DNA of 64,000 nt from assembly GCA_014843695.1 (NCBI GenBank), contig CM026404.1, positions 58,639,931-58,703,930 of the forward strand, read 5' to 3'. A model generated the notes under the pieces. That model was not told where the DNA came from. It saw nothing but the letters and a program-made list of their open reading frames with translations, and did no database searches. A program made the position numbers and the translations under genes. This document shows positions 51,401-64,000 of the stretch, one piece after another (within the stretch, counting starts at the first letter, position 1; each line of letters begins with the position of its first letter). Source of the DNA: Archivesica marissinica. Lineage: Eukaryota > Mollusca > Bivalvia > Venerida > Vesicomyidae.

Positions 51401-53043
51401 CATGTTTGAAATTGCGGGCTACCTGCCACGATGTTATTTTGCATAATTTATGTTGCATAAATTGTGCGTACTTACTGCTGATTCTTTTTGTTGCGCATAC
51501 CAGTCATTTCAGTGTACAATAAAGTGAACATGTATTGTTGGTTTTCTCATGACACGGGTTCAAGTATGTATACATAGAGTGAGTGACATAGATGCAGATA
51601 TGTCAAGGCAATGACAGTTATTTAAATTTGTCAGTGGAAAATGTTGTCTAATGTTATGAACTAACTTTATCAGTCTATTATAGAGTCTGTATTTGCCATA
51701 CGATCCGCAAACAAACATAGTTCAACAATATCTTTACAGTTTACACACAACGTCTGATCAATGCAAATTGAATAGTTTAATTTTATGTTTAAACTTTATT
51801 TATTTTACAATGATTGCGAAACGAGCTTTAACAACTTATATTAATCACTCTCGTAGGCGCGGATGAAAGCGTAAATGTGGTAATTCGTATGGGAGGAAAC
51901 CGGAGTACCCGGAGAAAACCCACCTGTCCGATCTGGCGACCACCGTACCATCCCACATACTTCCCGGTCCTAGGATCGAACCCGGGTTGCATTGGTGAGA
52001 AGCGAGAGCGCTAACCATTGCGCTAGTCGGACAGCTAATCACTCTCGTTGATGCGGATGAAAGCGTAAATGTGGTCATTCGTGTGGGAGGAAACCAAGAG
52101 AAAACCCACCTGTCCGATATGGGTGCATACTTGTTTCATAGGTGAGTTCAATTACGAGCCAGTAGCTAGACCTCCATCGCTTTACATGGGATTTGGAGGT
52201 TCTCGCCTAAGATTTTTTAAAAACCCCAATGCATTGGCGCCTTTGAGTATTACATCACTCTATTTCTTGTGTATATATTATACTTAATTCTAACACGACC
52301 TAGCTAATAACATAAATACTTGTAGAGTAAAATCTACCTCGGGTTATTAAGCGATATACCTACCTTGAACTATGCTGCGCGCGCACCGTGTTTTGGCTAT
52401 TCCATTTATACAATGCGTGTAAAGTTTTATGAATGAAAGTCACGTGATGTTTGTAAATACTACCGTGGGAATTCGCGGAAGTGAGCTATTTTTAGAATCA
52501 GATACTCTCTTGTCCGTCTTGTTTTTCTGTTAAGTAACGTTTCAGTTACTATTCTGTAATGTTTTATTTGACAAAATAAATAAAATTATTGATCAGTTAC
52601 AACTTTTGTTCATTTATGCACTAGACTGATATTTTCCATAAAAAATAACGTCATCACCCCTTACGCGGGAGGAAAATTCGAAAGCCAAATGCAGCGTTTG
52701 GTTTAAACATATTTATTCGATGCTAATGTACATTACATATACATTGTATACAAAACGAAAATGGATTAAATCGGAAGCTTAAAGCTTATTGAGATTTTCT
52801 CCATGCAGCGTTTGAAGAAAATACTCCTTTGATTCTCGTCTAAAATTATTAGAAGTAAGTCGTGTTAGAATCGAAATAATAAGTATCAACCGTGGTATAT
52901 CGCAGAATAACCCGAGTTTGAAGTTCTTATGCGTAGATATATATCACGAAGGCCGAAACTTATTATTTCTTAAATAAATGTATTGAACATGGGTGAGATG
53001 GTGAGAAGAGAGCTAAATACAAGACGGTATATGAGGAAAGTCT

Positions 53044-53075
<32 letters not shown>

Positions 53076-53399
53076 CATTGCTAACTGACTTAAATACTGA
53101 TATGAACTAATGAACGTATTACTCACGTTACTGCCTCCTCTGGCAATCTGCACGTTGTACCACGTGACAACAAATATTGATGTGGCCACAAAATTATCAT
53201 CGGAGTATATTTCACCTACTAAATCGGAAGCCATTGTCAACTCTGTAGAGCCTGCCCCGTCGTCAAAGGTTTCTTTCATCAATCCACCGAAATAGCCAAG
53301 CATGTCTCCACCAAACGGTGCAATCCATTTCTTACTGAGTGGGAACGAATTGCCACCATAAAAATTCCTGTCAAACGTTACCATGCCGTTTTCAGATAT
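42262..53399 (-). CDS. NIDO-domain extracellular protein, three internal exons
   Basis: The product is expected to be a secreted or membrane-anchored protein with a nidogen-like (NIDO) domain, as found in nidogen, alpha-tectorin, mucin-4-like and SNED-type proteins. Exons on the - strand: 53399-53127, 49702-49610 and 42412-42262, with phases 0/0, 0/0 and 0/1, which join without a break (about 172 residues). Domain landmarks in order are KKWIAPFGGDM (start of the NIDO core), FVATSIFVVTWYNVQI (the conserved F-x-AT-x-FVVTWxNV strand), NNTFQLALASDG (NTFQ-x-x-L), YAIFLYEEI, and VGASAGDSTTYS..GVLVFRID (the AGF/AG-D..VFRID close of the domain). The signal peptide and upstream exons are not visible; they are probably beyond the right-hand array. 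The downstream exon is uncertain (see 39102-39307). The intron between 42412 and 49610 contains the 36-bp array. Confidence 0.85.
42533..42716 (-). mobile_element. SINE-A copy in a NIDO-gene intron
   Basis: On the - strand: head ggctgtccgattagcg, cagtagttagcgcgc, and a lesion that removes the T-arm (accc then ggaagtaagtgag). The 3' end stops before the shared ttgcttcgc block. Confidence 0.83.
42790..43235. other. Unique intronic DNA
   Basis: AT-rich; no gene or repeat recognised apart from a GC-rich stretch at 42760-42810 that faintly recalls SINE-F. Confidence 0.4.
43236..43425 (-). mobile_element. 3' flank and hairpin of the large inverted 36-bp-array element
   Basis: On the - strand the order is array end, ttatatgattattattac, a flank of about 130 bp that matches 5895-6034, then the hairpin at 43261-43279 (cacactt-atccg-aagtgtg), cgttttctatgtgctctag and tatata. 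The CTAG 19 nt after the hairpin would fit a Helitron CTRR end. Confidence 0.62.
43426..48312 (-). repeat. 36-bp minisatellite, about 136 copies, inverted relative to 5186-5900
   Basis: The + strand unit is tatataatgtaggtgtgc, then gttttctatgtcctctag. Between about 45000 and 48270 the copies are essentially identical. Variants cluster at the flank side (43512 gtgctc, 43620 atatcc, 43650 a missing base pair block, 43676 gtagtgtg, 43723 tccatg, 43920 tattatg), with two more short deletions at 44494 and 44967. Open frames of 1278 to 1550 codons on both strands come from the stop-free 12-codon unit and are not genes. Confidence 0.97.
48357..48424 (-). mobile_element. SINE-C tail fragment
   Basis: ttattttagcttgagtg, cgaaacaag and cctctcgatat resemble the 3' end of SINE-C; nothing further is present. 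Confidence 0.55.
48517..48721 (-). mobile_element. SINE-A, diverged
   Basis: On the + strand: gaaacaagttttaataac, aatcacgttggcgcag, gtgggaggaacccgggg, ccaccgtactatctcac and gagaatcaaacccaag. The head is degenerate (cactggacag). Confidence 0.75.
48759..48998 (+). mobile_element. SINE-G, diverged + strand copy
   Basis: tttagtggttacggtg-type head (ttagtggttacggtgtc), gacggtccgaacctcg, tagttaaataattgtcag, cctggtacctggcatg and ggctggctctttcaa follow the order of the family member at 15470-15738. Confidence 0.65.
49210..49500 (+). mobile_element. SINE-B, full length
   Basis: The head is agacggatatgtagtcc, with agtggtaacacgctgg, ctggtaatccaggg and ggttcgatcccccgtc; the central block is complete; the tail is gataaataaacgtaaa then cacacac. 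Confidence 0.93.
49610..49702 (-). CDS. NIDO gene exon, middle of the domain
   Basis: The acceptor is tttatttgcag. It encodes NNTFQLALASDGYEK and TYAIFLYEEIQAYPVQ. I chose the donor caa|gtaatc at 49610 because it leaves the exon in phase 0, matching the next exon. An alternative donor (ccca|gtacaa, exon end 49616) also leaves phase 0 and would drop two residues. Confidence 0.82.
49835..50002 (-). mobile_element. SINE-C, head truncated
   Basis: ttattttagctcgattg, cacgagggagag, taaatgccttgcctaagg and ctccagcggtgctcg. The tRNA-like head stops at the T-arm. It lies immediately upstream, on the - strand, of the NIDO exon at 49702. Confidence 0.85.
50221..50530. repeat. 77-bp tandem repeat, 4 copies
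   Basis: The unit includes cattatattaatatctt, actaactcgtgcccc, gtaatctactacac and aatgcaatgcttcgtcg. Copies differ at three or four sites (actcg/acccg, acacat/acaaat, gcaatg/gcgatg). Confidence 0.92.
50609..50857 (-). mobile_element. SINE-A, full length
   Basis: On the - strand: gctgtccgattagcg, tagtggttagcgcgc, tcgcttctcaccaatg, aacccgggttcgatcctcg and the full body; the 3' end is gcttcgcaatcgttg plus taaaataaataaag. It abuts a (TA)n run at 50859-50883. Confidence 0.92.
50946..51173. repeat. 127-bp direct duplication, second copy interrupted by a MITE
   Basis: cagtggccagactgctac (50946) recurs as cagtggccaggctgctac (51073), followed by gactgagcaggccatg, gaaacccagaatagtgg and cacgtaacctgtgaac in both. 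The second copy stops at 51173 where the MITE begins and resumes at about 51355 (atgcaatgttagcataac). Confidence 0.88.
51175..51352 (+). mobile_element. MITE with TA target-site duplication, copy 2
   Basis: The ends are cagtcaaacctg and caggtttgacag, flanked by TA at 51173-51174 and 51353-51354. About 178 bp without coding capacity. It is the inverted relative of 38573-38754 (shared internal phrases gcagccacctgtgctaag and tgacctctattaaaca). Confidence 0.87.
51379..51787. other. Unique intronic or intergenic DNA
   Basis: No gene or repeat recognised. Confidence 0.4.
51788..52120 (-). mobile_element. SINE-A full copy followed by a partial second copy
   Basis: 51788-52034 is a full SINE-A on the - strand (head gctgtccgactagcg). 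At 52036-52120 the 3' half begins again (taatcactctcgttgatg, gtgtgggaggaaacc, cacctgtccgatat), so a partial tandem unit sits directly next to it. Confidence 0.87.
52121..53126. other. Intronic DNA with an R3 fragment and a (TTA)n microsatellite
   Basis: gcttaaagcttattgag at about 52776 matches the R3 family. (tta)n lies at 53042-53071. No exon recognised. Confidence 0.5.
53127..53399 (-). CDS. NIDO gene exon, first visible part of the domain
   Basis: The acceptor is ttatacag and the donor is ggcagtaac|gtgagt; 273 bp, phase 0 to 0. It encodes ISENGMVTFDRNFYGG, LSKKWIAPFGGDMLG, a variable stretch GLMKETFDDGAGSTEL, and FVATSIFVVTWYNVQIARGG. The upstream part of a typical NIDO domain (the F-x-FP-x-Y-G start) is missing and should be in an earlier exon. 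Confidence 0.87.
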
Positions 53400-53497
53400 C
53401 TGTATAAAAATGCTTATAATTATACATTTAAGTTCCTTATATTGGTACTCACATCAACTGATATACACGTATATATATCGTTGAAAAGCTTAGTCTT

Positions 53498-53783
53498 TGC
53501 CAGTAGTCCAGTGGTTAACACGTTTGACTGCGAATCCAGGGATCGCAGGTTCGATGCCCCATCTGACCCTAATAATATTAACAGTATTTCAGATGGGACT
53601 TAAAACCGATGTCTCGTGTCGGTGCTGTACACCGTGCACGTAAAGAACCAGATGATACTCTGGAATGGGTCTGGTCTGTATCGTTGCACTATCCTTCAAA
53701 CATCTAAAATGACTAATCTCTTCAGCAGGCGTCGCTCATATTGGCAACCGGTAGCGACGATAAATAAACGTAAAATACACACA
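53498..53783 (+). mobile_element. SINE-B, diverged
   Basis: agtagtccagtggtta, gcgaatccagggatcgc, gttcgatgccccatctg, then gtgtcggtgctgtacacc and a tail cgacgataaataaacg. The central block has the changed phrase accagatgatactctgg. Confidence 0.87.
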
Positions 53784-54764
53784 AGCAATATAATAGTCTA
53801 TGGTATCTGCAATCTATGGTTTATTGATGTGTGACCATATTAATGATTAATAGTATGTACATGTGATTTACATGTAATGCAGATTGCAAAACATGTAATT
53901 ACACGATTTATTATAACGTAGTAAACTTCGGTTAAGATCCTATCAGGATTGATATATCTTTATACCACAATGTAGGTTGTACCATATAGAGCAGTGTCGA
54001 TATATCGAAGCATTTGGATAGTATGAACTAGGAGATATGCTTTTCTCCAACCCCAAACTCAGTCTCGAGCTCCTGATTGGTTGATCCAAGAGCAATTAAC
54101 CAATCAAATTTCGTGAGCTCGTGTTTGAGATCTGAGAAAAGTTACCATGGTACATTCTTTGGTTTGGTGACATATGGAGACCTTTTCCTCTCCATAGACG
54201 CGTAAAAGCTATAGTATATATAGTATGCAGAGCTATCGACTTTGAATCTTGAGTTAGGAACAAATATGACGATAAATGCAAATGTTCTCTCTATCGTTGT
54301 ACATACTATAATAGTGTAATAATATATATATATATATATAATTGTTTATCCAGTATAGGCGTCTGATACCGGACTTCATTCTACCTCTGGGAATACCAAG
54401 TGACGTTATATCACACCCTTACATACTATAATATCTCATGTTGTTGCAAATCCGCTTCCTGAGAAAATGAAAATAAACTAAAAAACCCCACAAACAATCA
54501 AAGGAACACCGATTAGATGGGGACTCAGTAAGTAATTGAGTGTCTGGGAAGTTATTTAATATATAGAGATATATAGAGTAATCTCTCAGATAGCAGAGCG
54601 GCTCTAGAGACTAGACTAGATCAGTCAGAGAGTTACAAATATGGGGGACGTATATAATTCATGAACTTATTATTAGAGTTTGAAATTGAGCTGTTGAGTT
54701 TGTCACTATTCCAAAGTGGTCGCTCAGTGTCCGAAACGGACATGATACTTTTTTATTTCGATGG
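53784..54764. other. Unique DNA before the right-hand array
   Basis: Contains an (AT)n tract at about 54322-54340. No exon of the NIDO gene was recognised here on the - strand. Confidence 0.45.
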
Positions 54765-57700
54765 CGATGTACAAACACATCGATATACAAACACATCGAT
54801 ATACAACCACATCGATATACAAACACATCGTTATACAAACACATCGATATACAAACACATCGATATACAAACACATCAAATACATCGATATACAAACACA
54901 TCGATATACAAACACATCGATATACAACCACATCGATATACAAACACATCAAACACATCGATATACTAACACATCGATATACAAACACATCAAACACATC
55001 GATATACTAACACATCGATATACAAACACATCAAACACATCGATATACTAACACATCGATATACAAACACATCAAACACATCGATATACAAACACATCAA
55101 ACACATCGATATACAAACACATCAACCACATCGATATACTAACACATCGAAATACAAACACATCAAACACTCGATATACAAATACATCGATATACAACCA
55201 CATCGATATCATAAGCATCGATATACAAACACATCAACGACATCGATATACTAACACATCGATATACAAAGACATCAAACACATCGATATACAAACACAT
55301 CGATATACAAACACATCAACCACATCGATATACAAACACACCAAACACATCGATATACAAACACATCAACCACATCGATATACAAACACATCGATATACA
55401 AACACACCAAACACATCGATATACTAACACATCGATATACCAACACATCAAACACATCGATATACAAACACATCGATATACAAACACATCGATATACAAA
55501 CACATCGATATACCAACACATCAAACACATCGATATACAAACACATCGATATAAAAACACATCAAACACCTCGATATACAAACACATCGATATACAACCA
55601 CATCAAACACATCGATATACAACCACATCAAACACATCGATATAAAAACACATCGATATACAAACACATCGATATACAAACACATCGATATACAAACACA
55701 TCGATATACAAACACAACGATATACATACACATCGATATACAAACACATCGATATACATACACATCGATATACAAACACATCGATATACAAACACATCGA
55801 TATAAAACACAACGATATACATATACATCGATATACATACACATCGATATACAAACACATAACCACATCGATATACAACCACATCGATATACAGCCACAT
55901 CGATATACAACCACATCGATATACAAACACATAACCAATCGATATACAACCACATCGATATACAACCACATCGATATACAAACACATCGATATACAAGCA
56001 CATCGATATACAAACACATCGATATTCAAACACATAACCACATCGATATACAACCACATCGATATACAACCACATCGATATGCAACCACTTCGATATACA
56101 ACCACATCGACATACTAACACATCGACATACAAACACATCGATATACAAACACATCAATATACAAACACATCGATATACAAACACAACGATATACAAACA
56201 CATCGATATACAAACACATCGATATACAAACACATCGATATACAAACACATCGATATACAAACACACCAAACACATCGATATACAAACACATCGATATGC
56301 AAACACATCAAACAGATCGATATACAAATACATCGATATACAAACACATCAAACACATCGATATACAAACACATCGATATACAAACACATTCAACACATC
56401 GATATTAAACAAATCGATATACAAACACATCGATATACAAACAAATCGATATACAAGCACATCAAACACATCGATATACAAACACATCGATATACAAACA
56501 CATCGATATACAAACACATCGATATACAAAAACAACGATATACATAAACATCGATATACAAACACATCAAATACATCGATATACAAACACATCGATATCA
56601 TAAGCATCGATATACAAACACATCAACCACATCGATATGCTAACACATCGATATACAAACACATCGAACACATCGATATACAAACACATCGATATACAAA
56701 CACATCGATATACAAACACATCGATATACAAACACATCGATATACAAACACATCAAACACATCGATATACAAACACATCGATATACAAACACATCGATAT
56801 ACAAACACATCGATATACAAACACAACGATATACAAACACATCGATATACAAACACATTGATATACAAACACATCGATATACAAACACAACGATATACAA
56901 ACACATCGATATACAAACACATTGATATACAAACACATTGATATACAAACACATCGATATACAGACACATCAAACATATCGATATACAAACACATTGATA
57001 TACAAACACATCGATATTCAAACACACTGATACACAAACACATCGATATACAAACACATCAAACGCATCGATATACATACACATCGATATACAAACATAT
57101 CAATATACAAACACATCGATATACGAACACATCGATATACAAACACATCGATATACAAACACATCGATATACAAACACATCAAACACATCGATATACAAA
57201 CACACTGATATACAACCACATCAATACACAAACACATCAAACACATCGATATACAAACACACTGATATATAAACACATCGATATACAAACACATCAAACA
57301 CATCGATATGCAAACACATCGATAAACAAACACAGCGAACACATCGATATACAAACACACTGATATACAAACACATCGATATACAAACACATCAAACACA
57401 TCGATATACAAACACATCGATATACAAACACATCGATATACAAACACATCAAACACATCGATATACAAACACACTGATATACAACCACATCGATATACAA
57501 ACACATCAAACACATCGATATACAAACACATCGATATACAAACACATCAGACACATCGATATACAAACACATCAAACACATCGATATACAAACACACTGA
57601 TATACAACGACATCGATATACAAACACATCAAATACATTGATATACAAACACATCGATATCATAAGCATCGATATACAAACACATCAACCACATCGATAT

Positions 57701-60700
57701 ACTAACACATCGATATACAAACACATCAAACACATCGATATACAAACACATCGATATACAAACACATCAAACACATCGTTATACAAACACATCGATATAA
57801 AAACACATCAAACACATCGACATACAAACATATCGATATACAAAGACATCAAACACATCGATATTAAACACATCGATATACAAACACTTCGATATACAAA
57901 CACATCGATATACAAACACATCGATATACAAACACATCAAACACATCGATATACTAACACATCGATATACAAACACAACGATATACATACACATCGATAT
58001 ACAAACACATCGATATACATACACATCGATATACAAACATATCGATATACAAACACATCGATATAAAACACAAGGATATACATCGATATACATACACATC
58101 GATATACAAACACATAACCACATCAATATACAACCACATCGATATACAACCACATCGATATACAAACACATAACCAATCGATATACAAGCACATCGATAT
58201 ACAACCACATCGATATACAAACACATAACCACATCGATATACAACCACATCGATATACAACCACATCGATATGCAACCACATCGATATACAACCACATCG
58301 ATATACAAACACATCGATATACAAGCACATCGATATACAAACACATCGATATACAAACACATAACCACATCGATATACAACCACATCGATATACAAACAC
58401 ATCGATATACAAACACATCGACATACAAACACATCGATATACAAACACATCGATATAAAAACACAACGATATACAAACACATCGATATACAATCACATCA
58501 AACACAACGATATACAAACACATCGATATACAAACACATCAATATACAAACACATCAAACACAACGATATACAAATACATCGATATACAAACACACCAAA
58601 CACATCGCTATACAAACACATCGATATACAAACACATTTAACACATCGATATCAAACAAATCGATATACAAACACATCGATATACAAACACATCGATATA
58701 CAAACACATCGATATACAAGCACATCAAACACATCGATATACAAACACATCGATATACAAACACAACGATATACAAACACATCGATATACAAACACATTG
58801 ATATACAAACACATTGATATACAAACACATCGATATACAGACACATCAAACACATCGATATACAAACACATCGATATACAAACACATCGATATTCAAACA
58901 CACTGATACACAAACACATCGATATACAAACACATCAAACACATCGATATACAAACACATCGATATACAAACACATCGATATACAAACACATCGATATAC
59001 AAACACATCGATATACAAACACATCAAACGCATCGATATACATACACATCGATATACAAACATATCAATATACAAACACATCGATATACAAACACATCGA
59101 TATACAAACACATCGATATACAAACACATCGATATACAAACACATCAAACACATCGATATACAAACACACTGATATACAACCACATCGATACACAAACAC
59201 ATCAAACACATCGATATACAAACACACTGATATATAAACACATCGATATACAAACACATCAAACACATCGATATGCAAACACATCGATAAACAAACACAG
59301 CGAACACATCGATATACAAACACACTGATATACAAACACATCGATATACAAACACATCAAACACATCGATATACAAACACATCGATATACAAACACACTG
59401 ATATACAACCACATCGATATACAAACACATCAAACACATCGATATACAAACACATCGATATACAAACACATCAGACACATCGATATACAAACACATCAAA
59501 CACATCGATATACAAACACACTGATATACAACGACATCGATATACAAACACATCAAATACATTGATATACAAACACATCGATATCATAAGCATCGATATA
59601 CAAACACATCAACCACATCGATATACTAACACATCGATATACAAACACATCAAACACATCGATATACAAACACATCGATATACAAACACATCAAACACAT
59701 CGTTATACAAACACATCGATATAAAAACACATCAAACACATCGACATACAAACATATCGATATACAAAGACATCAAACACATCGATATCAAACACATCGA
59801 TATACAAACACTTCGATATACAAACACATCGATATACAAACACATCGATATACAAACACATCAAACACATCGATATACTAACACATCGATATACAAACAC
59901 AACGATATAAATACACATCGATATACAAACACATCGATATACATACACATCGATATACAAACATATCGATATACAAACACATCGATATAAAACACAAGGA
60001 TATACATCGATATGCATACACATCGATATACAAACACATAACCACATCAATATACAACCACATCGATATACAACCACATCGATATACAAACACATAACCA
60101 ATCGATATACAAGCACATCGATATACAACCACATCGATATACAAACACATAACCACATCGATATACAACCACATCGATATACAAACACACTGATATATAA
60201 ACACATCGATATACAAACACATCAAACACATCGATATGCAAACACATCGATAAACAAACACAGCGAACACATCGATATACAAACACACTGATATACAAAC
60301 ACATCGATATACAAACACATCAAACACATCGATATACAAACACATCGATATACAAACACATCGATATACAAACATATACAAACACATCGATATACAAACA
60401 CATCAGACACATCGATATACAAACACATCAAACACATCGATATACAAACACACTGATATACAACGACATCGATATATAAACACATCAAACAGATCGATAT
60501 GCAACACACAATACAAACACATCGACATACAAACACATCAAACACATCGATATACAAACATATCGATACACAAACACATTCAACACATCGACAAACAAAC
60601 ACATCGATATACAAACACATCAATATACAAACACATCGATATACAAACACATCGATATACAAACACATCAACCACATCGATAAACTAACACCTCGATATA

Positions 60701-63700
60701 CAAACACATCAAACACATCGATATACAAACACATCGATATACAACCACATCGATATCATAAGCATCGATATACAAACACATCAAACACATCGATATGCAA
60801 ACACAACGATACACAAACACATCGATATACAAACACATTCAACCACATCGATATACAAACACATCAAACACATCGATATACAATCACATCGATAACAACC
60901 ACATCGATATACAAAACATCGATATTCAAACACACTGATACACAAACACATCGATATACAAACACATCAAACACATCGATATACAAACACATCGATATAC
61001 AAACACATCGATATACAAACACATCGATATACAAACACATCGATATACAAAAACAACGATATACAAACACATCGATATCAAACATCGATATACAAACACA
61101 TCAACACATGATATACTAACACATCGATATACAAACACATCAAACACATCGATATACAAACACATCGATATACAAACACATCAAACACATCGTTATACAA
61201 ACACATCGATATAAAAACACATCAAACACATCGACATACAAACATATCGATATACAAAGACATCAAACACATCGATATCAAACACATCGATATACAAACA
61301 CATCGATATACAAACACATCGATATACAAACACATCGATATACAAACACATCAAACACATCGATATACTAACACATCGATATACAAACACAACGATATAC
61401 ATACACATCGATATACAAACACATCGATATACATACACATCCATATACAAACACATCGATATACAACCACATCGATATACAAACACATCGATATACAAAC
61501 ACAACAAACACATCGATATACAAACACATCATATACAAACACATCAATCACATCGATATACAAACACATCAAACACATCGATATACAAACACATTGATAT
61601 ACAAACACATCGATATACAACCACATCGATATACAAACACAACAAACACATCGATATACAAACACATCATATACAAACACATCAACCACATCGAGATACA
61701 AACACATCAAACACATCGATATACAAACACATCGATATACAAACACATCGATATACAAACACATCGATATACAAACATTTCAAACACATCGATATACAAA
61801 CACATCACACACATCGATATACAAACACATCGATATACAAACAAATCAAACACATCGATATACAAACAAACTGATATACAAACATATCGATATACAAACA
61901 CATCAAACACATCGATATACAAACACATCGATATACAAACACATCGATATACAAACACATCAAACAAATCGATATACAAACACACTGATATACAACCACA
62001 TCGATATACAAACACATCAATCACATCGATATACAAACACACTGATATATAAACACATCGGTATACAAACACATCAAACACATCGATATGCAAACACATC
62101 GATATACAAACACATCGATATACAAACACATCGATATACAAACACACTGATATACAACCACATCGATATACAAACACATCACACACATCGATATACAAAC
62201 ACACTGATATACTAACACATCGATATACAAACACATCAAACACATCGATATACACACACATCGATATACAAACACGTCGATATACAAACACATCAAATAC
62301 ATCGATATACAAACACATCGATATACAAACACATCAAGCACATCGATATTCAAACACATCAAACGCATCGATATACAAACACACTGATATACAACCACAT
62401 CGATATACAAATACATCAAACACATCGATATACAAACACACTGATATACAAACACATCGATATACAAACACATCAAACACATCGATATACAAATACATCG
62501 ATATACAATCACATCAAACACATCGATATACAAACACATCAAACACATCGATATACAAACACATCGATATACAAACACATCGATATCAAACACATCGACA
62601 TACAAATACATCGATATACAAACACATCTATACAAAACACATCAAACACATCGATATACAAACAAACTGATATACAAACACCTGATATACAAACACATCG
62701 ATATACAAAAACATAGATATACAAACACATCGATATACAAACACATCAACCACATCGATATACAAACACATCGATATACAAATACATCGATATACAAACA
62801 CATCGATATACAAACACATCGATATACAAACACATCGATATACAAACACATCGATATACAAACACATCGATATACAAACACATCGATATTCAAACACATC
62901 AAACACATCGATATACAAACACATCGATATACAAACACATCAAACACATCGATATACAAACACATCGAACACATCGATATAAAACACACTGATATACAAC
63001 GACATCGATATACAAACACATCAAACACATCGATATACAAACACACTGATATACAAACACATCGATATACAAACACATCAAACACATCGATATACAAACA
63101 CATCGATATACAAACACATTCAACACATCGATATACAAATATATCGATATACAAACACATCAATATACAAACACATCGATATACAAACATATCGATATAC
63201 AACCACATCGATATACAAACACATCGATATACAAACACATCAACCACATCGATATACTAACACACCGATATACAACCACATCAAACACATCGATATACAA
63301 ACACATCAAACACATCGATATACAAACACATCGATATACAACCACATCGATATCATAAGCATCGATATACAAACACATCAAACACATCGATATACAAACA
63401 CATCGATATACAACACATAGATATACAAACACATCAACCACATCGATATACAAACACATCAAACACATCGATATACAAACACATCGATATACAAACACAT
63501 CGATATACAAACACTTCAAACACATCGATATACAAACACATCAAACACATCGATATACAAACACATCGATATACAAACACATCACACACATCGATATACA
63601 AACACATCGATATACAAACACATCAAACACATCGATATACAAACACACTGATATACAAACACATCGATATACAAACACATCAAACACATCGATATACAAA

Positions 63701-64000
63701 CACACTGATATACAAACACACTGATATACAAACACATCGATATGCAAACACATCAAACACATCGATATACAAAAACATCGATATACAAACACATCAAACA
63801 CATCGATATACAAACACACTGATTTACAAACACATCTATATACAAATACATCAAACACATCGATATACAAACACACTGATATACAAACACATCGATATAC
63901 AAACACATCAAACACATCGATATACAAACACACTGATATACAAACACATCGATATACAAACACATCAACACATCGATATACAAATACATCGATATCAAAC
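54765..64000. repeat. 16/25-bp mixed satellite, more than 9 kb, open at the right window edge
   Basis: The basic unit is acaaacacatcgatat (16 bp); a longer form inserts atcaaacac (25 bp). Point variants (acaaccac, acaaacacaacg, cactgat) occur throughout. A distinctive phrase, atatcataagcatcgat, recurs at about 55206, 56594, 57656, 59580, 60750 and 63350. Blocks of nearly 2 kb repeat: 57640-58270 and 59564-60190 match closely. Unrelated in sequence to the 16-bp array at the left end. All long open frames here, with residues such as Y-T-N-T-S-I-Y-K-H or C-V-C-I-S-M, are repeat artefacts. Confidence 0.97.

Noticed and set aside
54659..63998. Dozens of frames of 60-250 codons, cysteine-rich or Thr/Asn/His-rich
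   Set aside because: Products of the 16/25-bp satellite. The apparent cysteine-rich secreted-protein look comes from atcgat and tgtttgtat repeats only.

Overview
This is a eukaryotic, repeat-dominated window. Spliced exons with GT..AG introns, tRNA-derived SINEs with Pol III-type heads, LINE and Tc1/mariner remnants and very long minisatellite arrays rule out a prokaryote. The SINE repertoire, the OATP and NIDO-domain exons and the minisatellite-bearing Helitron-like repeat fit a lophotrochozoan, most likely a bivalve mollusc. That assignment is an inference; no species is claimed.

Two real genes are visible. (1) On the + strand, about 2.19-22.81 kb, eleven consecutive exons encode all but the N-terminus of an organic-anion-transporting polypeptide (OATP/SLCO family, 12-TM solute carrier). 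Splice phases chain perfectly across all eleven exons, about 614 residues to the stop codon. The family signature around TM6 and the Kazal-like cysteine-rich loop are present. The first coding exon lies upstream of the window. (2) On the - strand, three exons (53399-53127, 49702-49610, 42412-42262) encode a NIDO (nidogen-like extracellular) domain in matching phases. A fourth exon (39307-39102) is possible. The 5' exons of this gene are not seen and probably lie beyond the right-hand array.

The rest is repeats. Tandem arrays: 16-bp unit (1-2072), 38-bp (2566-3097), 36-bp (5186-5900, and again inverted at 43426-48312), 61-bp (7318-11215), 70-bp (13772-14262), 23-bp, a 40-bp tRNA-derived unit (23798-30263), 72-bp (32541-32971), 77-bp (50221-50530), and a 16/25-bp mixed array (54765 to the window end). 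Several sit inside OATP introns. At least seven SINE families (called A to G here) are scattered throughout. There are also a decayed LINE with a Tc1-like fragment inside it, a TA-flanked MITE in two copies, and several anonymous dispersed repeats.

The very long open frames in the arrays are artefacts of stop-free repeat units, not genes. No CRISPR, operon or defence system is present. The most unusual points are the 6.5-kb satellite built from the D-arm and anticodon-arm of a tRNA, the 36-bp array carried by a hairpin-ended Helitron-like element in two inverted copies, the shared 3' module of two different SINEs, and a MITE insertion with its pre-integration site preserved next to it.
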